Shown here: positions 15,055 through 24,119 of the stretch, piece by piece
How positions within the stretch are numbered: the first letter of the stretch is position 1
Layout: every line of letters begins with the position of its first letter
Assembly: GCA_044370935.1 (NCBI GenBank)
Contig: JBILUQ010000008.1
Coordinates: 1 to 29,974, forward strand
From: Chth-196 sp044370935
Lineage (GTDB): Bacteria; Verrucomicrobiota; Verrucomicrobiia; Chthoniobacterales; Chthoniobacteraceae
Reading direction: 5' to 3'
DNA: 29,974 bases
Made by a program: the position numbers and the translations under genes
The notes under the pieces: generated by a model
What the model was told of the DNA's origin: nothing
Databases searched by the model: none
The model's input: the letters and a program-made list of their open reading frames with translations, nothing else

Positions 15055-16295
15055 TTCTTTTTGATTTCTTCGTCGGAAAGTTGAGTTGGCTTTTTAGCAG
15101 TTGAAGCGGGAGTTGACGCGGTTTTTTCGGTGTTCTTTTCAGTCTGTGCGGCAGGCTTCGGTGCGGCAGGCTTTGGTGTGGGCGCTGGCGAGGCTGCTGG
15201 AGGAGTTGCGCTTGGGGTGGCTGGCTTTAAAGACTTGGATGATGAGGTGGTTTTTTTCTCCTCCGATTTCTTCGGCTGCGAGTTGGATTTCGCTGGGGCG
15301 GCTGGTGTGTTTGCCGGATCAGCCGAGGTTTTCTGAGCAGGCGAGCGGTCCAATGCGAGCAGCTCTGAGACAGTGACGAACTTGAAACCTTTTTCGGTGA
15401 GTTTGTCCAGAGTGTCCGGCATCGCATCCACGGTGGATTTGTGAATGTCGTGGGCTAGGACAATGGCTCCTGCCTGCGTGTGAGAAAGGATCTCGCTTTG
15501 GACGCGCGTTGCGTCGCGGTGCTTCCAGTCCAAAGGGTCAACGCTCCAAATAATGGTTTTGTATCCAAACTCTCCATGGGCGGTGCGACGTTGTGGTTCA
15601 CTGAATGCACCGTATGGTGGGCGCAGGAGTTTCATGGAAACACCGGTTGCGCTGAGCACCGCTTGATGTGTTTTTTCCAATTGCTCGTGCACCGCGCTTG
15701 GCGACATCGAAGCCAGCACCGGATGGGTGTAGGAGTGATTGGCTAACTCGTGCCCCTCCGCGACGATTCGCTTCAGAATGTCGGGGTACTCCGTTGCATT
15801 CTGTCCTACGACGAAAAAGGTGGCACGGATGCCGCGTTGCTTGAGGGTGTCAAGGAGCTGCGGGGTGTTTGTTTTATGCGGGCCGTCATCAAAGGTGATG
15901 GCGATTTCCTTTCCCTCAACGTTGCACGAGGAAAATGAGATCTTGCCGCTATTCCCTCCCGTATGGGCTTGGGAAGCGTTAGATGAGCTAGTCTTTGAGG
16001 CGGCCTGCGAGGGTTCGTTTGCCGGCGCCTCGGCTAGGATGGGTTCCAAGGGGGCGGTTTTCGGAGGAGCCGCTTCGATTGTGGCCGGCGCTGTTTCGGG
16101 AGCCGTAGGCGCGGTCGCTGGCGCGGGTGCATTTGAAGGTTCTGCCGGTGCCGCTGGTGTTGCGGGTGCTAGAGGCGTTGTTGCAGCCGGTGAGACCTCT
16201 TGTGCGCGGAGTGGGAGCGCGTTCAAGGTTACGAGGAAGCAGGCAGCGCCTGATAGAAGGCGGGCGGCAGTCAGGGATGGCGTCAGTTTTGTCAT
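15030..16295 (-). CDS. Secreted polysaccharide deacetylase (NodB domain) with Pro/Ala-rich flanks
   Basis: This 421-residue carbohydrate esterase family 4 protein removes acetyl groups from an extracellular or cell-wall polymer. A signal peptide ends near LRAQ (30-32). A Pro/Ala/Thr-rich linker covers about 33-112. The NodB domain follows with TFDDGP (134-139), the metal-binding HSYTH (187-191), RPPYG (225-229), DPLDW (253-257) and LAHDIH (280-285), so all catalytic motifs are present. The C-terminal 90 residues are again Lys/Pro/Ala/Ser-rich and may contact the wall or membrane. The natural substrate (peptidoglycan, chitin-like or other) is not evident. The gene overlaps glcD downstream by 25 bp. 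Confidence 0.92.
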   Translation of the reverse strand: MTKLTPSLTAARLLSGAACFLVTLNALPLRAQEVSPAATTPLAPATPAAPAEPSNAPAPATAPTAPETAPATIEAAPPKTAPLEPILAEAPANEPSQAASKTSSSNASQAHTGGNSGKISFSSCNVEGKEIAITFDDGPHKTNTPQLLDTLKQRGIRATFFVVGQNATEYPDILKRIVAEGHELANHSYTHPVLASMSPSAVHEQLEKTHQAVLSATGVSMKLLRPPYGAFSEPQRRTAHGEFGYKTIIWSVDPLDWKHRDATRVQSEILSHTQAGAIVLAHDIHKSTVDAMPDTLDKLTEKGFKFVTVSELLALDRSPAQKTSADPANTPAAPAKSNSQPKKSEEKKTTSSSKSLKPATPSATPPAASPAPTPKPAAPKPAAQTEKNTEKTASTPASTAKKPTQLSDEEIKKKWLESLKR

Positions 16296-16370
16296 GCAGA
16301 ATCCGGTTACAATGGCTCAAGACGACGCGCAAACGCAACAGCGCGACGAGTCCGCCTGTGAAGGAATTTT

Positions 16371-17357
16371 TCAAAAGACCACTGGATTTCCCTCCTGCAT
16401 CCAAGCGATCCGGTTTTGCAATGCCCGGGTTTGGGCCGCGAGACGCAGTCTTTCGGGCGGCTCGCTCAGTGGCTCGTAGGAGAGCCGAAAGGTTCCGTAA
16501 TGCATAGGAACCATGAGGCTGGCGTTAAGATCGATGAACGCTTCGAGCGCTTCCTCTGGGTTCATGTGAACCGCACGAAGACTCGGCGGGTCATAGGCCC
16601 CGATAGGCAGCAACGCGACGTCGATCGGAAATCGCTCTCCAATCTCGCGGAATCCGTCGAAGTAAGCGGTATCTCCGCAATGATAAATGACCCGGCCCGC
16701 CACCTCGATCATGAAGCCGCCGAAGCCGCGATGCGAGTCGTGTAGCAGCCGGGCGCCCCAGTGGTGGCACGGGGTGAGGGTGACTCGCACGGGTCCGTAT
16801 TCAAAACTTTCCCAGTAATGAAGCTCCTGGACGACGCGGAACCCGAGGTCATGCACGAGATTGCCGACTTCGAAAGGCACAACAACGGGTTGGTCCGCCG
16901 CGACTCCGCGCAGGGTGCGCCTGTCGAGGTGGTCGAAGTGGGCGTGAGTGATCAGAACGAGATCGATGCCGGGCAGGGCGTTGAGTTCGACACCCGGGCT
17001 GCGCATGCGTTTGATCCCCTTCACCCAGTTGCTCCAGATTGGGTCGATGAGAATATTCAGTCCGGCGGCTTGAAGCAGGAAAGACGCATGGCCAATCCAA
17101 GTCAGAGCGAAGTCGCTGCCTTTGAGCTGCGGCCATTTGGGCCGCAAAGAACGGCCTTCACGCTTTGTGAGGAGGGAGGGCAGGAGGATTTCTGTAACAG
17201 GATTTCTTTTGGTCCATGCCGCCGCAGGGCGCAACCCAACCACTGACGCGCTGGTTTCAGGCGCGAAGGCCGCCAGAGCTGACTTGCGTATTTCCGCTGT
17301 CGAACGGTTAGGGGATGGCTTCTCCACAGCGCCCGAACAGTAGACGTGATCGCCCAT
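16371..17357 (-). CDS. MBL-fold metal-dependent hydrolase (NAPE-PLD/UlaG-like)
   Basis: This 328-residue metallo-beta-lactamase-fold protein has the metal motif HAHFDHLD (138-145). It also has the later ligands in HHWGARLL, the aspartate of HCGDTAYF, and MHYGTF near the C-terminus. The segment PKWPQLKGSDFALTWIGHASFLL is typical of the branch that includes N-acyl-phosphatidylethanolamine phospholipase D. Substrate cannot be assigned. The first 60 residues contain no signal peptide and are poorly conserved in appearance, so the start could be further in. It is divergent from the cyclo-ligase gene over about 110 bp. Confidence 0.85.
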   Translation of the reverse strand: MGDHVYCSGAVEKPSPNRSTAEIRKSALAAFAPETSASVVGLRPAAAWTKRNPVTEILLPSLLTKREGRSLRPKWPQLKGSDFALTWIGHASFLLQAAGLNILIDPIWSNWVKGIKRMRSPGVELNALPGIDLVLITHAHFDHLDRRTLRGVAADQPVVVPFEVGNLVHDLGFRVVQELHYWESFEYGPVRVTLTPCHHWGARLLHDSHRGFGGFMIEVAGRVIYHCGDTAYFDGFREIGERFPIDVALLPIGAYDPPSLRAVHMNPEEALEAFIDLNASLMVPMHYGTFRLSYEPLSEPPERLRLAAQTRALQNRIAWMQEGNPVVF

Positions 17358-17469
17358 TCGGGCAAACCAATCCTCTGCACAAACTTGTTGCTCGTGGGGC
17401 TGATGGAGACCTCAGCAGCGGCAGGTCAAGGTCTTGGACAATCGGAGCGGAGGATGGCACAAAGGCAGG

Positions 17470-18006
17470 ATGCCATCTCAGAAAAGCGCGTTACGCCGGC
17501 AGATGCGGGAGATTCTCAAAACCCGTCTCGATGAATGCACTCTTCGATCTAAACGTGTTTGCGAGCATCTGGTGGTCGAATCGGCCTGGATTTCGGCCCG
17601 CACGGTCGCGCTGTTTTGTCCGATGCTGGGTGAGGTGGATTTGCTGGGGTTGCTTCCTATCGATGGAAAGCGCGCGATTTTTCCAGCGGTGGCCGGGGCG
17701 CGCTTGGAGTGGCGCGAGGCGCGGTCCGTCTCGGAGTTTGTCGCTTCCGCATCGTTCGCCAACCTCCGCGAACCATCCGCCGGCGAGAGCGTCGAGCTTT
17801 GCGAGGCGGATCTGGTTGTCGTTCCGGGACTCGCTTTCACATTGGGCGGAAAGCGTCTGGGGCGCGGCGGGGGCTTTTACGATCGGGCCCTTGAAAGGCT
17901 GCCTTCGGCGGTGAAGCGGATTGGCGTTTGCTTCGAATTTCAGGTGCTCGAAGACCTGCCGACCGAATCCCATGATGCTCTGCTGGATATCGTGGTCGCC
18001 GGCTAG
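17470..18006 (+). CDS. 5-formyltetrahydrofolate cyclo-ligase
   Basis: This 178-residue enzyme converts 5-formyltetrahydrofolate to 5,10-methenyltetrahydrofolate with ATP, returning the folate to the one-carbon pool. It opens with a basic helix (KSALRRQMREIL) and carries the family signature LGRGGGFYDRAL near residue 135. VVPGLAFTLGG just before it is also conserved. I chose ATG 17470; a TTG 12 codons earlier is possible. GGAGGA at about 17449-17454 is rather far to serve as its Shine-Dalgarno sequence. It is the only plus-strand gene in the right half of the window, convergent with the methyltransferase (27 bp gap). Confidence 0.9.
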   Translation: MPSQKSALRRQMREILKTRLDECTLRSKRVCEHLVVESAWISARTVALFCPMLGEVDLLGLLPIDGKRAIFPAVAGARLEWREARSVSEFVASASFANLREPSAGESVELCEADLVVVPGLAFTLGGKRLGRGGGFYDRALERLPSAVKRIGVCFEFQVLEDLPTESHDALLDIVVAG

Positions 18007-18033
18007 GTGCAGCGATTCAACCCAGTGACAGCC

Positions 18034-19026
18034 CTAAACTGCCGCAGCGGCACGGTAGACAGCATCGAGAATCTCAACCGAGTTCGAGTAGGAGTTTGCT
18101 GTGCGCCTTTCCTCAATCTGAGTCTTGAGTTTCGAAGGAATCTTCAACCACGTGCTGGGTAGGCTGTAATAATTGAAGTCCGAGTTACCCTCCAATGCCC
18201 GGACGGCTTCGTGGAAGTGGGACCCAAGACGCTCGCGGGCCTCGCCCTCAGAAATGACGGATCCCGGCTTAAAGACGCCGAACAAATTTCCACCGTCTCC
18301 AATCTCGCCGCACGTCAATGCATGCAATCCGGCGCGGGCGGCGGTGACTTCCAGCGTTTTTGCGCTGAAGCCAGTCAGGTGAGCCTTGTGCCATTTGTGC
18401 GAGAATTTCATCTTTGGATAGAAGATGTTTGGAACTTCGATTACGAAAATCCCGTCATCCCGCAACATTGCTGAAAGGCGTTTCAGTTCTTCGACCGGAA
18501 ATTCCAAATGCTCGAGCACGTGGAAGAGAGTGATCAGGTTGAATTTTTCCACGGGGGCCGGGAACTCGGAAAACGTGCAGTTCGCCACGTTTAATCCAAG
18601 CTGTTCCCTGGCGTGCTGGGCGTAACCGGAGTTTGGCTCGATCCCCATCGCAGTGTGACCGAGTTTGTTCATGAGAAATACGAACTCGCCGCTGCTTGCT
18701 CCCGCATCCAAGGTTCGCACGCCCTTCGCTCCAGTGTTACTGAAGTGAGGGATGATGCGGCGAAACCGATCCAGAGCGCATCTCGCGGCTCGAAGCACGT
18801 GCCGTTTTTGCGGGGAGAACGATCCCTTGTACTGTTGTCGGTAATCTGTTTTGTAGAACTCCTCTACATCCGGCATGGGAATCGGATCGACGCCGATAAA
18901 TCCGGTGTCCTTCCAGCAGATGTTTTTGAGTTCTCCTCCATGTCTGTCTCTGGAGGTCAACAAAACCGCATCATGGCCGCCTGTGAGTGGGCAGGCCCGA
19001 GCGGAGTGAATTTCAGAGAGTTTCAT
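18034..19026 (-). CDS. Class I SAM-dependent methyltransferase with degenerate zinc-binding N-terminus
   Basis: This is a 330-residue Methyltransf_12/23-type enzyme. SAM-binding motif I is LDAGASSGEF (106-115) and the acidic loop is MGIEPN. The segment LITLFHVLEHLEFPVEEL is typical of this class, which often methylates sugars or small molecules. Related proteins begin with a Cys-rich zinc knuckle; here only ACPLTGG and NICWKD remain, so a full four-cysteine site is not present. ATG 19026 gives the standard N-terminus; the frame is open to 19179 but that extension looks non-coding. It stands alone, separated by 287 bp from the next gene. The acceptor substrate is unknown. Confidence 0.83.
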   Translation of the reverse strand: MKLSEIHSARACPLTGGHDAVLLTSRDRHGGELKNICWKDTGFIGVDPIPMPDVEEFYKTDYRQQYKGSFSPQKRHVLRAARCALDRFRRIIPHFSNTGAKGVRTLDAGASSGEFVFLMNKLGHTAMGIEPNSGYAQHAREQLGLNVANCTFSEFPAPVEKFNLITLFHVLEHLEFPVEELKRLSAMLRDDGIFVIEVPNIFYPKMKFSHKWHKAHLTGFSAKTLEVTAARAGLHALTCGEIGDGGNLFGVFKPGSVISEGEARERLGSHFHEAVRALEGNSDFNYYSLPSTWLKIPSKLKTQIEERRTANSYSNSVEILDAVYRAAAAV

Positions 19027-19313
19027 GGCTTTTGATGAATAAATCGCCTGCAGAGAACTGCGGCGCTTCGGTGGTAAGAGTGCACTATGAGGCGAAAATA
19101 AACCCTGTCGCAAGAGCGGAAACAACCCACCCAACGGATCAATCCATCTGTTAAAACCGGTTGATCCCAATGGAAGCACTCGGGGCTGCGCCTCAGAAGA
19201 TTAGGAGTGTGTGCAAGTGATCTTAGAAGGACTAAAAGCGGAGGCTACTAACTTGCTTTACCATCAGGCAGAAAGAGGCGTTTTGTCGCGGGTTGAGGTT
19301 TTGCCAGAGGCCC
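19027..19313. other. Intergenic region, 287 bp
   Basis: This gap lies between the methyltransferase start and the DUF1826-like gene end. I see no gene, strong hairpin or terminator. It probably holds the methyltransferase promoter on the minus strand. Confidence 0.5.
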
Positions 19314-20024
19314 TTAACTGATCAAAAGCAGCCGTGCGGAGTCGCCTGGCTGTGTTTGCGGGGCGCGGTGAATGCACGGAGGCACGGGGCTTTTAGGGTA
19401 CTTCACGGCGATTCTCCACAGGTTTCCAACGCCGAATGAAAAAGGACGCGCGGCTTCAAGGGGGGCGTAATGCAGATCATAGCAGCATTCCGACAGATGC
19501 TCCCGGAACGCCTCGTCATCGTCGCCCCCGAACGAATCGAGCAGTGCAGCGCGAATCTCGGGAATATCAACCTTGCGCAGCGCTTGGTCATTCCGCAGCC
19601 CCTCGCTGGAAGCGCCGTGATAAGTGCACAGGTATGTGTCCGTCTCGATTGGTGAACTGTCGGCGTGGAATGAATAGACATCGGTCGGAACCGGCCCGTC
19701 ACAATCATCTCGCAGGTAGCCGTTGACGCAGTCCAAAACGGGATCCAATCCCGAATTCCGCAGCGACGACAGGTCTTTCAACATTGCCGCCACCGCAGCC
19801 TCGCCGCTGCGACTCAGAGAAAGGGCGGAAAGCGCTGCCTCATCCAGCGTGGTGATACCTTGCTGAATTGAGAGATGCCGAAGCACCTCTCCGAAATCTC
19901 CGGCCAATTCCCGCCGCCAGCAAAGCGCATTGATGCCATTCGAAAACGGAGTGCGCACAAGCTCTTCAAAGCTGTCCATAACCTTGATCCGCGGGTAGTC
20001 AGCGGGAAGAAATAATGCGCCCAT
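19314..20024 (-). CDS. Hypothetical protein, DUF1826-like
   Basis: This 236-residue protein has no signal peptide. The early segment GINALCWRRELAGDF, the middle SFHADSSPIETDTYLCTYHG and the late PPCIHRAPQTQPGDSARLLLI resemble the DUF1826 family as I remember it. His120-x-Asp122 and His219, with Arg231 near the end, have the spacing style of a non-haem iron dioxygenase or cupin-like site, but this is inference. The C-terminus ends directly after RLLLIS. ATG 20024 is used; an in-frame ATG 15 codons in is possible. It lies downstream of the transaldolase terminator and so is probably a separate transcript. Confidence 0.7.
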   Translation of the reverse strand: MGALFLPADYPRIKVMDSFEELVRTPFSNGINALCWRRELAGDFGEVLRHLSIQQGITTLDEAALSALSLSRSGEAAVAAMLKDLSSLRNSGLDPVLDCVNGYLRDDCDGPVPTDVYSFHADSSPIETDTYLCTYHGASSEGLRNDQALRKVDIPEIRAALLDSFGGDDDEAFREHLSECCYDLHYAPLEAARPFSFGVGNLWRIAVKYPKSPVPPCIHRAPQTQPGDSARLLLIS

Positions 20025-20046
20025 GCGTTGTGGTTTTTATCCAGGC

Positions 20047-20087
20047 AAAAAAAGAAAGACTGCAAGTTTGCTCACTTGCAGTCTTTC
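20047..20087 (-). terminator. Intrinsic terminator of the transaldolase gene
   Basis: The arms at 20054-20067 and 20074-20087 are perfect 14 bp complements with a 6 nt loop. On the minus strand the stem is followed by seven T (20047-20053). It is 58 bp past the transaldolase stop and is the best terminator in the window. Confidence 0.92.
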
Positions 20088-20144
20088 CGGGAAACATCCG
20101 CGAAACACCCCGATTTCAGCGGGGGCTTGCCGGCGTTTTTGAAA

Positions 20145-21107
20145 CTACAGTTTCGACTGGATCACCTGCTCCAGCTTCACGATATCCGCTGCGAACTTGC
20201 GGATGCCCTCTGCTGTCTTCTCTGTCGCCATTGCGTCCTCGTTGAAGAGGAAGCGGAAAGCTTTCTCGTCGCAGTGGATTTTCTGGATGGAAGCCGACTT
20301 CGAGTCGGAAGCCTTCAGCTTCTGCGTCACTGGCTCGGTGGATGCGGCGAGCTTCGCGAGGAGGTCCGGCGAAATGGTCAGCAAATCGCATCCTGCAAGC
20401 TCGATAATCTGAGACACGTTGCGGAAGCTCGCTCCCATCACTTCGGTCTCGTACCCGAAGTGCTTGTAGTAGTGGAAAATTGACGTCACGGACTGCACTC
20501 CCGGATCCTCGGCTCCCGTGTAGTCGCGCTTGTTCGCGTTTTTGTACCAATCGTAAATGCGTCCAACAAACGGCGAGATCAACTGCACCTTTGCCTCCGC
20601 GCAAGCGATCGCCTGAGGCAGCGAGAAGAGTAGCGTAAGATTGCATTTGATGCCCTCTTTCTGCACGACCTCGGCGGCCTTGATGCCTTCCCAAGTTGAC
20701 GCGATTTTAATCAGCACGCGGTCGCGCGATACTCCCGCCTTTTCATAAAGTGCGATGAGTTCACGCGCTTTTGCGATTGTGCCGTCTGCGTCGAAAGAGA
20801 GGCGTGCATCGGTTTCCGTTGAAACGCGGCCCGGGACGATCTTGAGGATCTCCAGCCCGAAAGCGATCAAGATATTGTCGATGATGTCCTCGATCCGCTT
20901 GGCGCCTGTGAGGCCGCTGTTTTTGCGGTCAGCGATCACCTTGTCGATGATGTGTGCGTACTGCGGCTTTGTCGCCGCCTGAAGAATCAGCGATGGGTTG
21001 GTCGTAGCGTCCAGCGGCTTGAATTCGCGCATGGACTCGAAGTCGCCGGTGTCGGCTACTACTTTGGTGAACTGCTTTAGTTGCTCAAGTTGTGAAGCGT
21101 TGCTCAT
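20145..21107 (-). CDS. tal: Transaldolase
   Basis: This 320-residue enzyme of the non-oxidative pentose phosphate pathway transfers a dihydroxyacetone unit from sedoheptulose 7-phosphate to glyceraldehyde 3-phosphate. It is the long TalB type. FKPLDATTNPSLI (29-41) holds the acid-base aspartate region, GRVSTETDARLSFD (93-106) is conserved, and the Schiff-base lysine is Lys134 in VLIKIAST, matching Lys132 of E. coli TalB. No key residue is missing. It follows the dihydrolipoyl dehydrogenase gene by 28 bp, so the two may be cotranscribed, and it ends at a strong intrinsic terminator. Confidence 0.97.
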   Translation of the reverse strand: MSNASQLEQLKQFTKVVADTGDFESMREFKPLDATTNPSLILQAATKPQYAHIIDKVIADRKNSGLTGAKRIEDIIDNILIAFGLEILKIVPGRVSTETDARLSFDADGTIAKARELIALYEKAGVSRDRVLIKIASTWEGIKAAEVVQKEGIKCNLTLLFSLPQAIACAEAKVQLISPFVGRIYDWYKNANKRDYTGAEDPGVQSVTSIFHYYKHFGYETEVMGASFRNVSQIIELAGCDLLTISPDLLAKLAASTEPVTQKLKASDSKSASIQKIHCDEKAFRFLFNEDAMATEKTAEGIRKFAADIVKLEQVIQSKL

Positions 21108-21135
21108 GATTGGACTGTTGGTGATTGGAATTTGA

Positions 21136-22524
21136 TTAAATGTGAATCGCGTGGCCGTGTGCCTGTGCAGTGGCCTCGTGGATCATCTCACTGAGGGTAG
21201 GATGCGCGTGAATAGTGCTCTCGATCTCGTCGATGGTGGCCTCTAAGGTGATCGCCAGACCGAGTTCTGCGATCAGCTCGGTTGCTTCGGAGCCAATGAT
21301 GTGAGCGCCCAGCACTTCGCCGTGCGGTTCGCCGAGAATCAGTTTCACAAAACCTTCGAGTTCGCCAATGGCACGCGCCTTGCCACTCGCCATGTAGGGA
21401 AATTTTCCAACCTTGAACTTGATGCCTTTCTCCTTCGCCGCCCGCTCGGTGAGTCCGACGCTGGCGACTTGGGGCTGGCAGTAGGTGCAGCCTGGGAAAT
21501 TGGTGACTTTCTTGGGCTTGAACCCGGGTTGAAACATGCCGTTTACCGCTTGTACCGCTTCGAAGCTCGCAACGTGAGCGAGCCACGGTGGACCAATGAT
21601 ATCGCCCGCAGCGTACACTCCGGGGATGTTGGTTTCATAGCGCTCGTTGGTCTGGATGTAACCGCGCTCCGTGAGTGCAGGCTTGAGCGAGCCACCCGGT
21701 AGAAGCGGGCTCACTCCGATGGCCACGAGGCATACGTCCGCTTCGAGCACCTGCGACGCGCCTTTCGAGTCCTCCACCGTGATTTTCACACCGTTTGCCG
21801 TGGTCTCGGTCTTTGTGGTTTTGTGCGAGGTGAGTACTTTGATACCCTGCTTTTGGAAAGATTTGTCTAGTGCTTGCGAAACCTCGGTGTCCTCGACTGG
21901 GAGGAGGTTCGGGAGCATTTCCACTACGGTCACCTTTGTGCCGAAAGTGTTGTAGAAATATGCGAACTCTACGCCGATGGCGCCGGCGCCGATCACGATC
22001 ATGGTTTTGGGCTGCTCGGGCAGGATCATCGCCTCCTTGCTCGAAATGACCGTTTTCCCGTTGAAAGGAAATCCGGGCATTGGGCGCGAGATGCAACCGG
22101 TCGCCAGCAGGATCTTCGAGGCTGTGTGGGTTTCCACTCTGCCGTCGGCCGCTTTGACGGTGACAGAGCCTGCCTTTTCCATGGAGCCTTCGCCACGGAT
22201 GTAATCCACCTTGTTTTTCTTAAACAGGAATTCGATGCCGCCTGCGTTTTTGTCGGACACGTCGCGGGAGCGTGCGATGATCTTCGGCCAGTCGAAGGAA
22301 ACGTTGTCAGCCTTGAATCCGAATTCCGCGCTGCGGTGCGCAAAAATGTGAAAGAGTTCGGCGTTGCGGAGAAGGGACTTTGTGGGAATGCATCCCCAGT
22401 TCAAACACGTCCCGCCTGCGCGTTCCTTTTCGACACAGGCAACTTTTTTCCCCAATTGAGCGGCGCGGATGGCGGCCACGTATCCAGCTGGCCCGCCTCC
22501 AATGACGATGAGATCGTAATTCAT
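21136..22524 (-). CDS. lpdA: Dihydrolipoyl dehydrogenase (E3)
   Basis: This 462-residue FAD/NAD disulfide oxidoreductase reoxidises dihydrolipoamide in the 2-oxoacid dehydrogenase and glycine cleavage complexes. The FAD motif GGGPAGY is at 9-15. The redox disulfide is Cys40/Cys45 in GGTCLNWGCIPTK. The NAD motif is VIGAGAIGVEFA, YAAGDIIG is the second FAD contact, and HAHPTLSEMIHEA at the C-terminus contains the catalytic His-Glu pair. ATG 22524 is chosen since FAD binding starts at once; the frame is open for 21 more codons upstream. No E1 or E2 gene is adjacent. Confidence 0.97.
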   Translation of the reverse strand: MNYDLIVIGGGPAGYVAAIRAAQLGKKVACVEKERAGGTCLNWGCIPTKSLLRNAELFHIFAHRSAEFGFKADNVSFDWPKIIARSRDVSDKNAGGIEFLFKKNKVDYIRGEGSMEKAGSVTVKAADGRVETHTASKILLATGCISRPMPGFPFNGKTVISSKEAMILPEQPKTMIVIGAGAIGVEFAYFYNTFGTKVTVVEMLPNLLPVEDTEVSQALDKSFQKQGIKVLTSHKTTKTETTANGVKITVEDSKGASQVLEADVCLVAIGVSPLLPGGSLKPALTERGYIQTNERYETNIPGVYAAGDIIGPPWLAHVASFEAVQAVNGMFQPGFKPKKVTNFPGCTYCQPQVASVGLTERAAKEKGIKFKVGKFPYMASGKARAIGELEGFVKLILGEPHGEVLGAHIIGSEATELIAELGLAITLEATIDEIESTIHAHPTLSEMIHEATAQAHGHAIHI

Positions 22525-22606
22525 ATCAGCGCTGAGAATGGACGCCTGCCTTTGCAGGGTCAACCCCAAGGTATTTTTGTGACCCAACGGCCTGTTGGAT
22601 GGAAGG

Positions 22607-24070
22607 TCAGCGTCCGGGAAGGATGGATTTCACCGCGTCCAGTACCCCCTTGACCGCTTCCGGCGCGTTCTGCGGGTTTTTCTGGATTTTCTGCAATGAA
22701 TCAATGACGACACCCGCGGCCGTTTGAAGCAGGCGTTTGGAGAGGTCCTCCTGCGGAAGATCCGTCGTCCCGGAAATATGCACCGGCGTCCAAAGGTAGC
22801 CGGCTCGGTTTTCTTCAAAGACCTTGCTACGCGCCCCCGGCAACCACTGCACGAGCGACGGGGAGATCCCAAGCTGCAGAGTTCCCTCCAGCTTCCCATC
22901 TCGAATTGTTAATGCTCCTTCAATTCGGATCACACCATCGGCGTCGAGTTCGATGTCATTGAGCTCGGTCAGCTGGCCCTCCCTGTGAATCTTTGCTGAG
23001 CCGCTGCGGATCGCAAGTGATCGGAAGCGAGGAGTCCCCAAGAACGTGTCGAGCTCGGACAAAAGCGGTAGCGATTCCAATCGCCCGCCCTTGAGCCGTA
23101 GCGAGGCATCGACCTGCTGAGGTTTGCCTGCGGATTTTTTGACAGAAAGACTTCCGTCGACGCTTCCAAGCAGTCGCGTCTGCCACCACTTTGAGAGGAA
23201 GGGCTCGATATTGATGTTTTCCAAATCGGCGTGCACGTCTGAAGCGCTGCTGGACTCCCACTGCCCAGTGACTTTGGTTTGTCCGCCGGACGGGAACATC
23301 AAGTGTGCTTGCTTGAGCACTGTGAGTTCCTTTTTGATGCTGATCTGCGCAGATTTTAGCTCAATTGGTTTTGAGAGTGACAGCGCTGCAAAGCTGAGCT
23401 CGCCATCCTCCGCGAGCATCTCCCAATCTTTTTCAACGGGCTTGAGGGTGAGTCGCGTTTTCCGGAGGGAGATGCCCAATTTAGATACATCGGCGCGCTC
23501 GGCTTTGATTGATTGAAGTTCCGTACGGGTTGGCAGCAGGCCGGCGATCCAGCTTTGTTTCGAGTTGTGTTGTTGTGTTGGGGGCGAGTCGGCCGCCTCG
23601 ATTGGCGTGGTCTCTGACGAGGGGGCGGCCGCAGGCGGGTCCAAATCCACATCGGCTCTCTGAATATGGATGCTTTCAATACGCCAAACGCGCTTGAGGA
23701 TCGCCATGAGATCAAGCTCGCCGCGGACCCCCTGCAATTGAATGGAACGGAAGCGGGCGTCGGCCGTGTCCGTTTGCGATGGATCCGCTTTGATTCCTGT
23801 CGCAGCCAATGAGTCGATATAAAGTGAGTTGCTGGAGCGTTGAGGAAGACTCAGCTGAGCGTTTGCGTGGAATTTTTTCCCAATCGCCGTCTCCACTCTC
23901 ACTCGGAACGACTCGCTCTTAAGATAAGATTCCAGCCAGCTTTGCGCGGCGAAAATGCAGACGATGAAAAAGGCGAGCAGTCCGAGTCCTACGCGCACAA
24001 GGATCGCTGCGGGAGAAGTCCCGCGCTGTTGGCGGCGTTGACTGCTTTGGGGGGCAGGGGTGGTCTCCAT
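22607..24070 (-). CDS. AsmA-like inner-membrane-anchored protein
   Basis: This 487-residue protein has one N-terminal membrane helix (about 24-44) after a short Arg/Gln-rich cytoplasmic tail. The rest is a long beta-rich extracytoplasmic region with repeated short strand patterns, and segments such as VRVETAIGKKFHANAQLSLP and DGVIRIEGALTIRDGKLEG are typical of AsmA/DUF748-type proteins. A Ser/Thr/Pro/Gln-rich insert lies at about 145-170. Proteins of this superfamily are implicated in lipid or outer-membrane homeostasis. It lies 49 bp after glgA and 82 bp before lpdA. I infer the superfamily from layout; no catalytic motif is expected. Confidence 0.6.
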   Translation of the reverse strand: METTPAPQSSQRRQQRGTSPAAILVRVGLGLLAFFIVCIFAAQSWLESYLKSESFRVRVETAIGKKFHANAQLSLPQRSSNSLYIDSLAATGIKADPSQTDTADARFRSIQLQGVRGELDLMAILKRVWRIESIHIQRADVDLDPPAAAPSSETTPIEAADSPPTQQHNSKQSWIAGLLPTRTELQSIKAERADVSKLGISLRKTRLTLKPVEKDWEMLAEDGELSFAALSLSKPIELKSAQISIKKELTVLKQAHLMFPSGGQTKVTGQWESSSASDVHADLENINIEPFLSKWWQTRLLGSVDGSLSVKKSAGKPQQVDASLRLKGGRLESLPLLSELDTFLGTPRFRSLAIRSGSAKIHREGQLTELNDIELDADGVIRIEGALTIRDGKLEGTLQLGISPSLVQWLPGARSKVFEENRAGYLWTPVHISGTTDLPQEDLSKRLLQTAAGVVIDSLQKIQKNPQNAPEAVKGVLDAVKSILPGR

Positions 24071-24119
24071 GGATTTTGGAATTCGGAACTATCCTACATG
24101 ACCAAGGGCCTGCTTGGAT

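Noticed and set aside
21874..22653. 259-codon plus-strand frame
   Set aside because: It is antisense to lpdA and without recognisable protein features.
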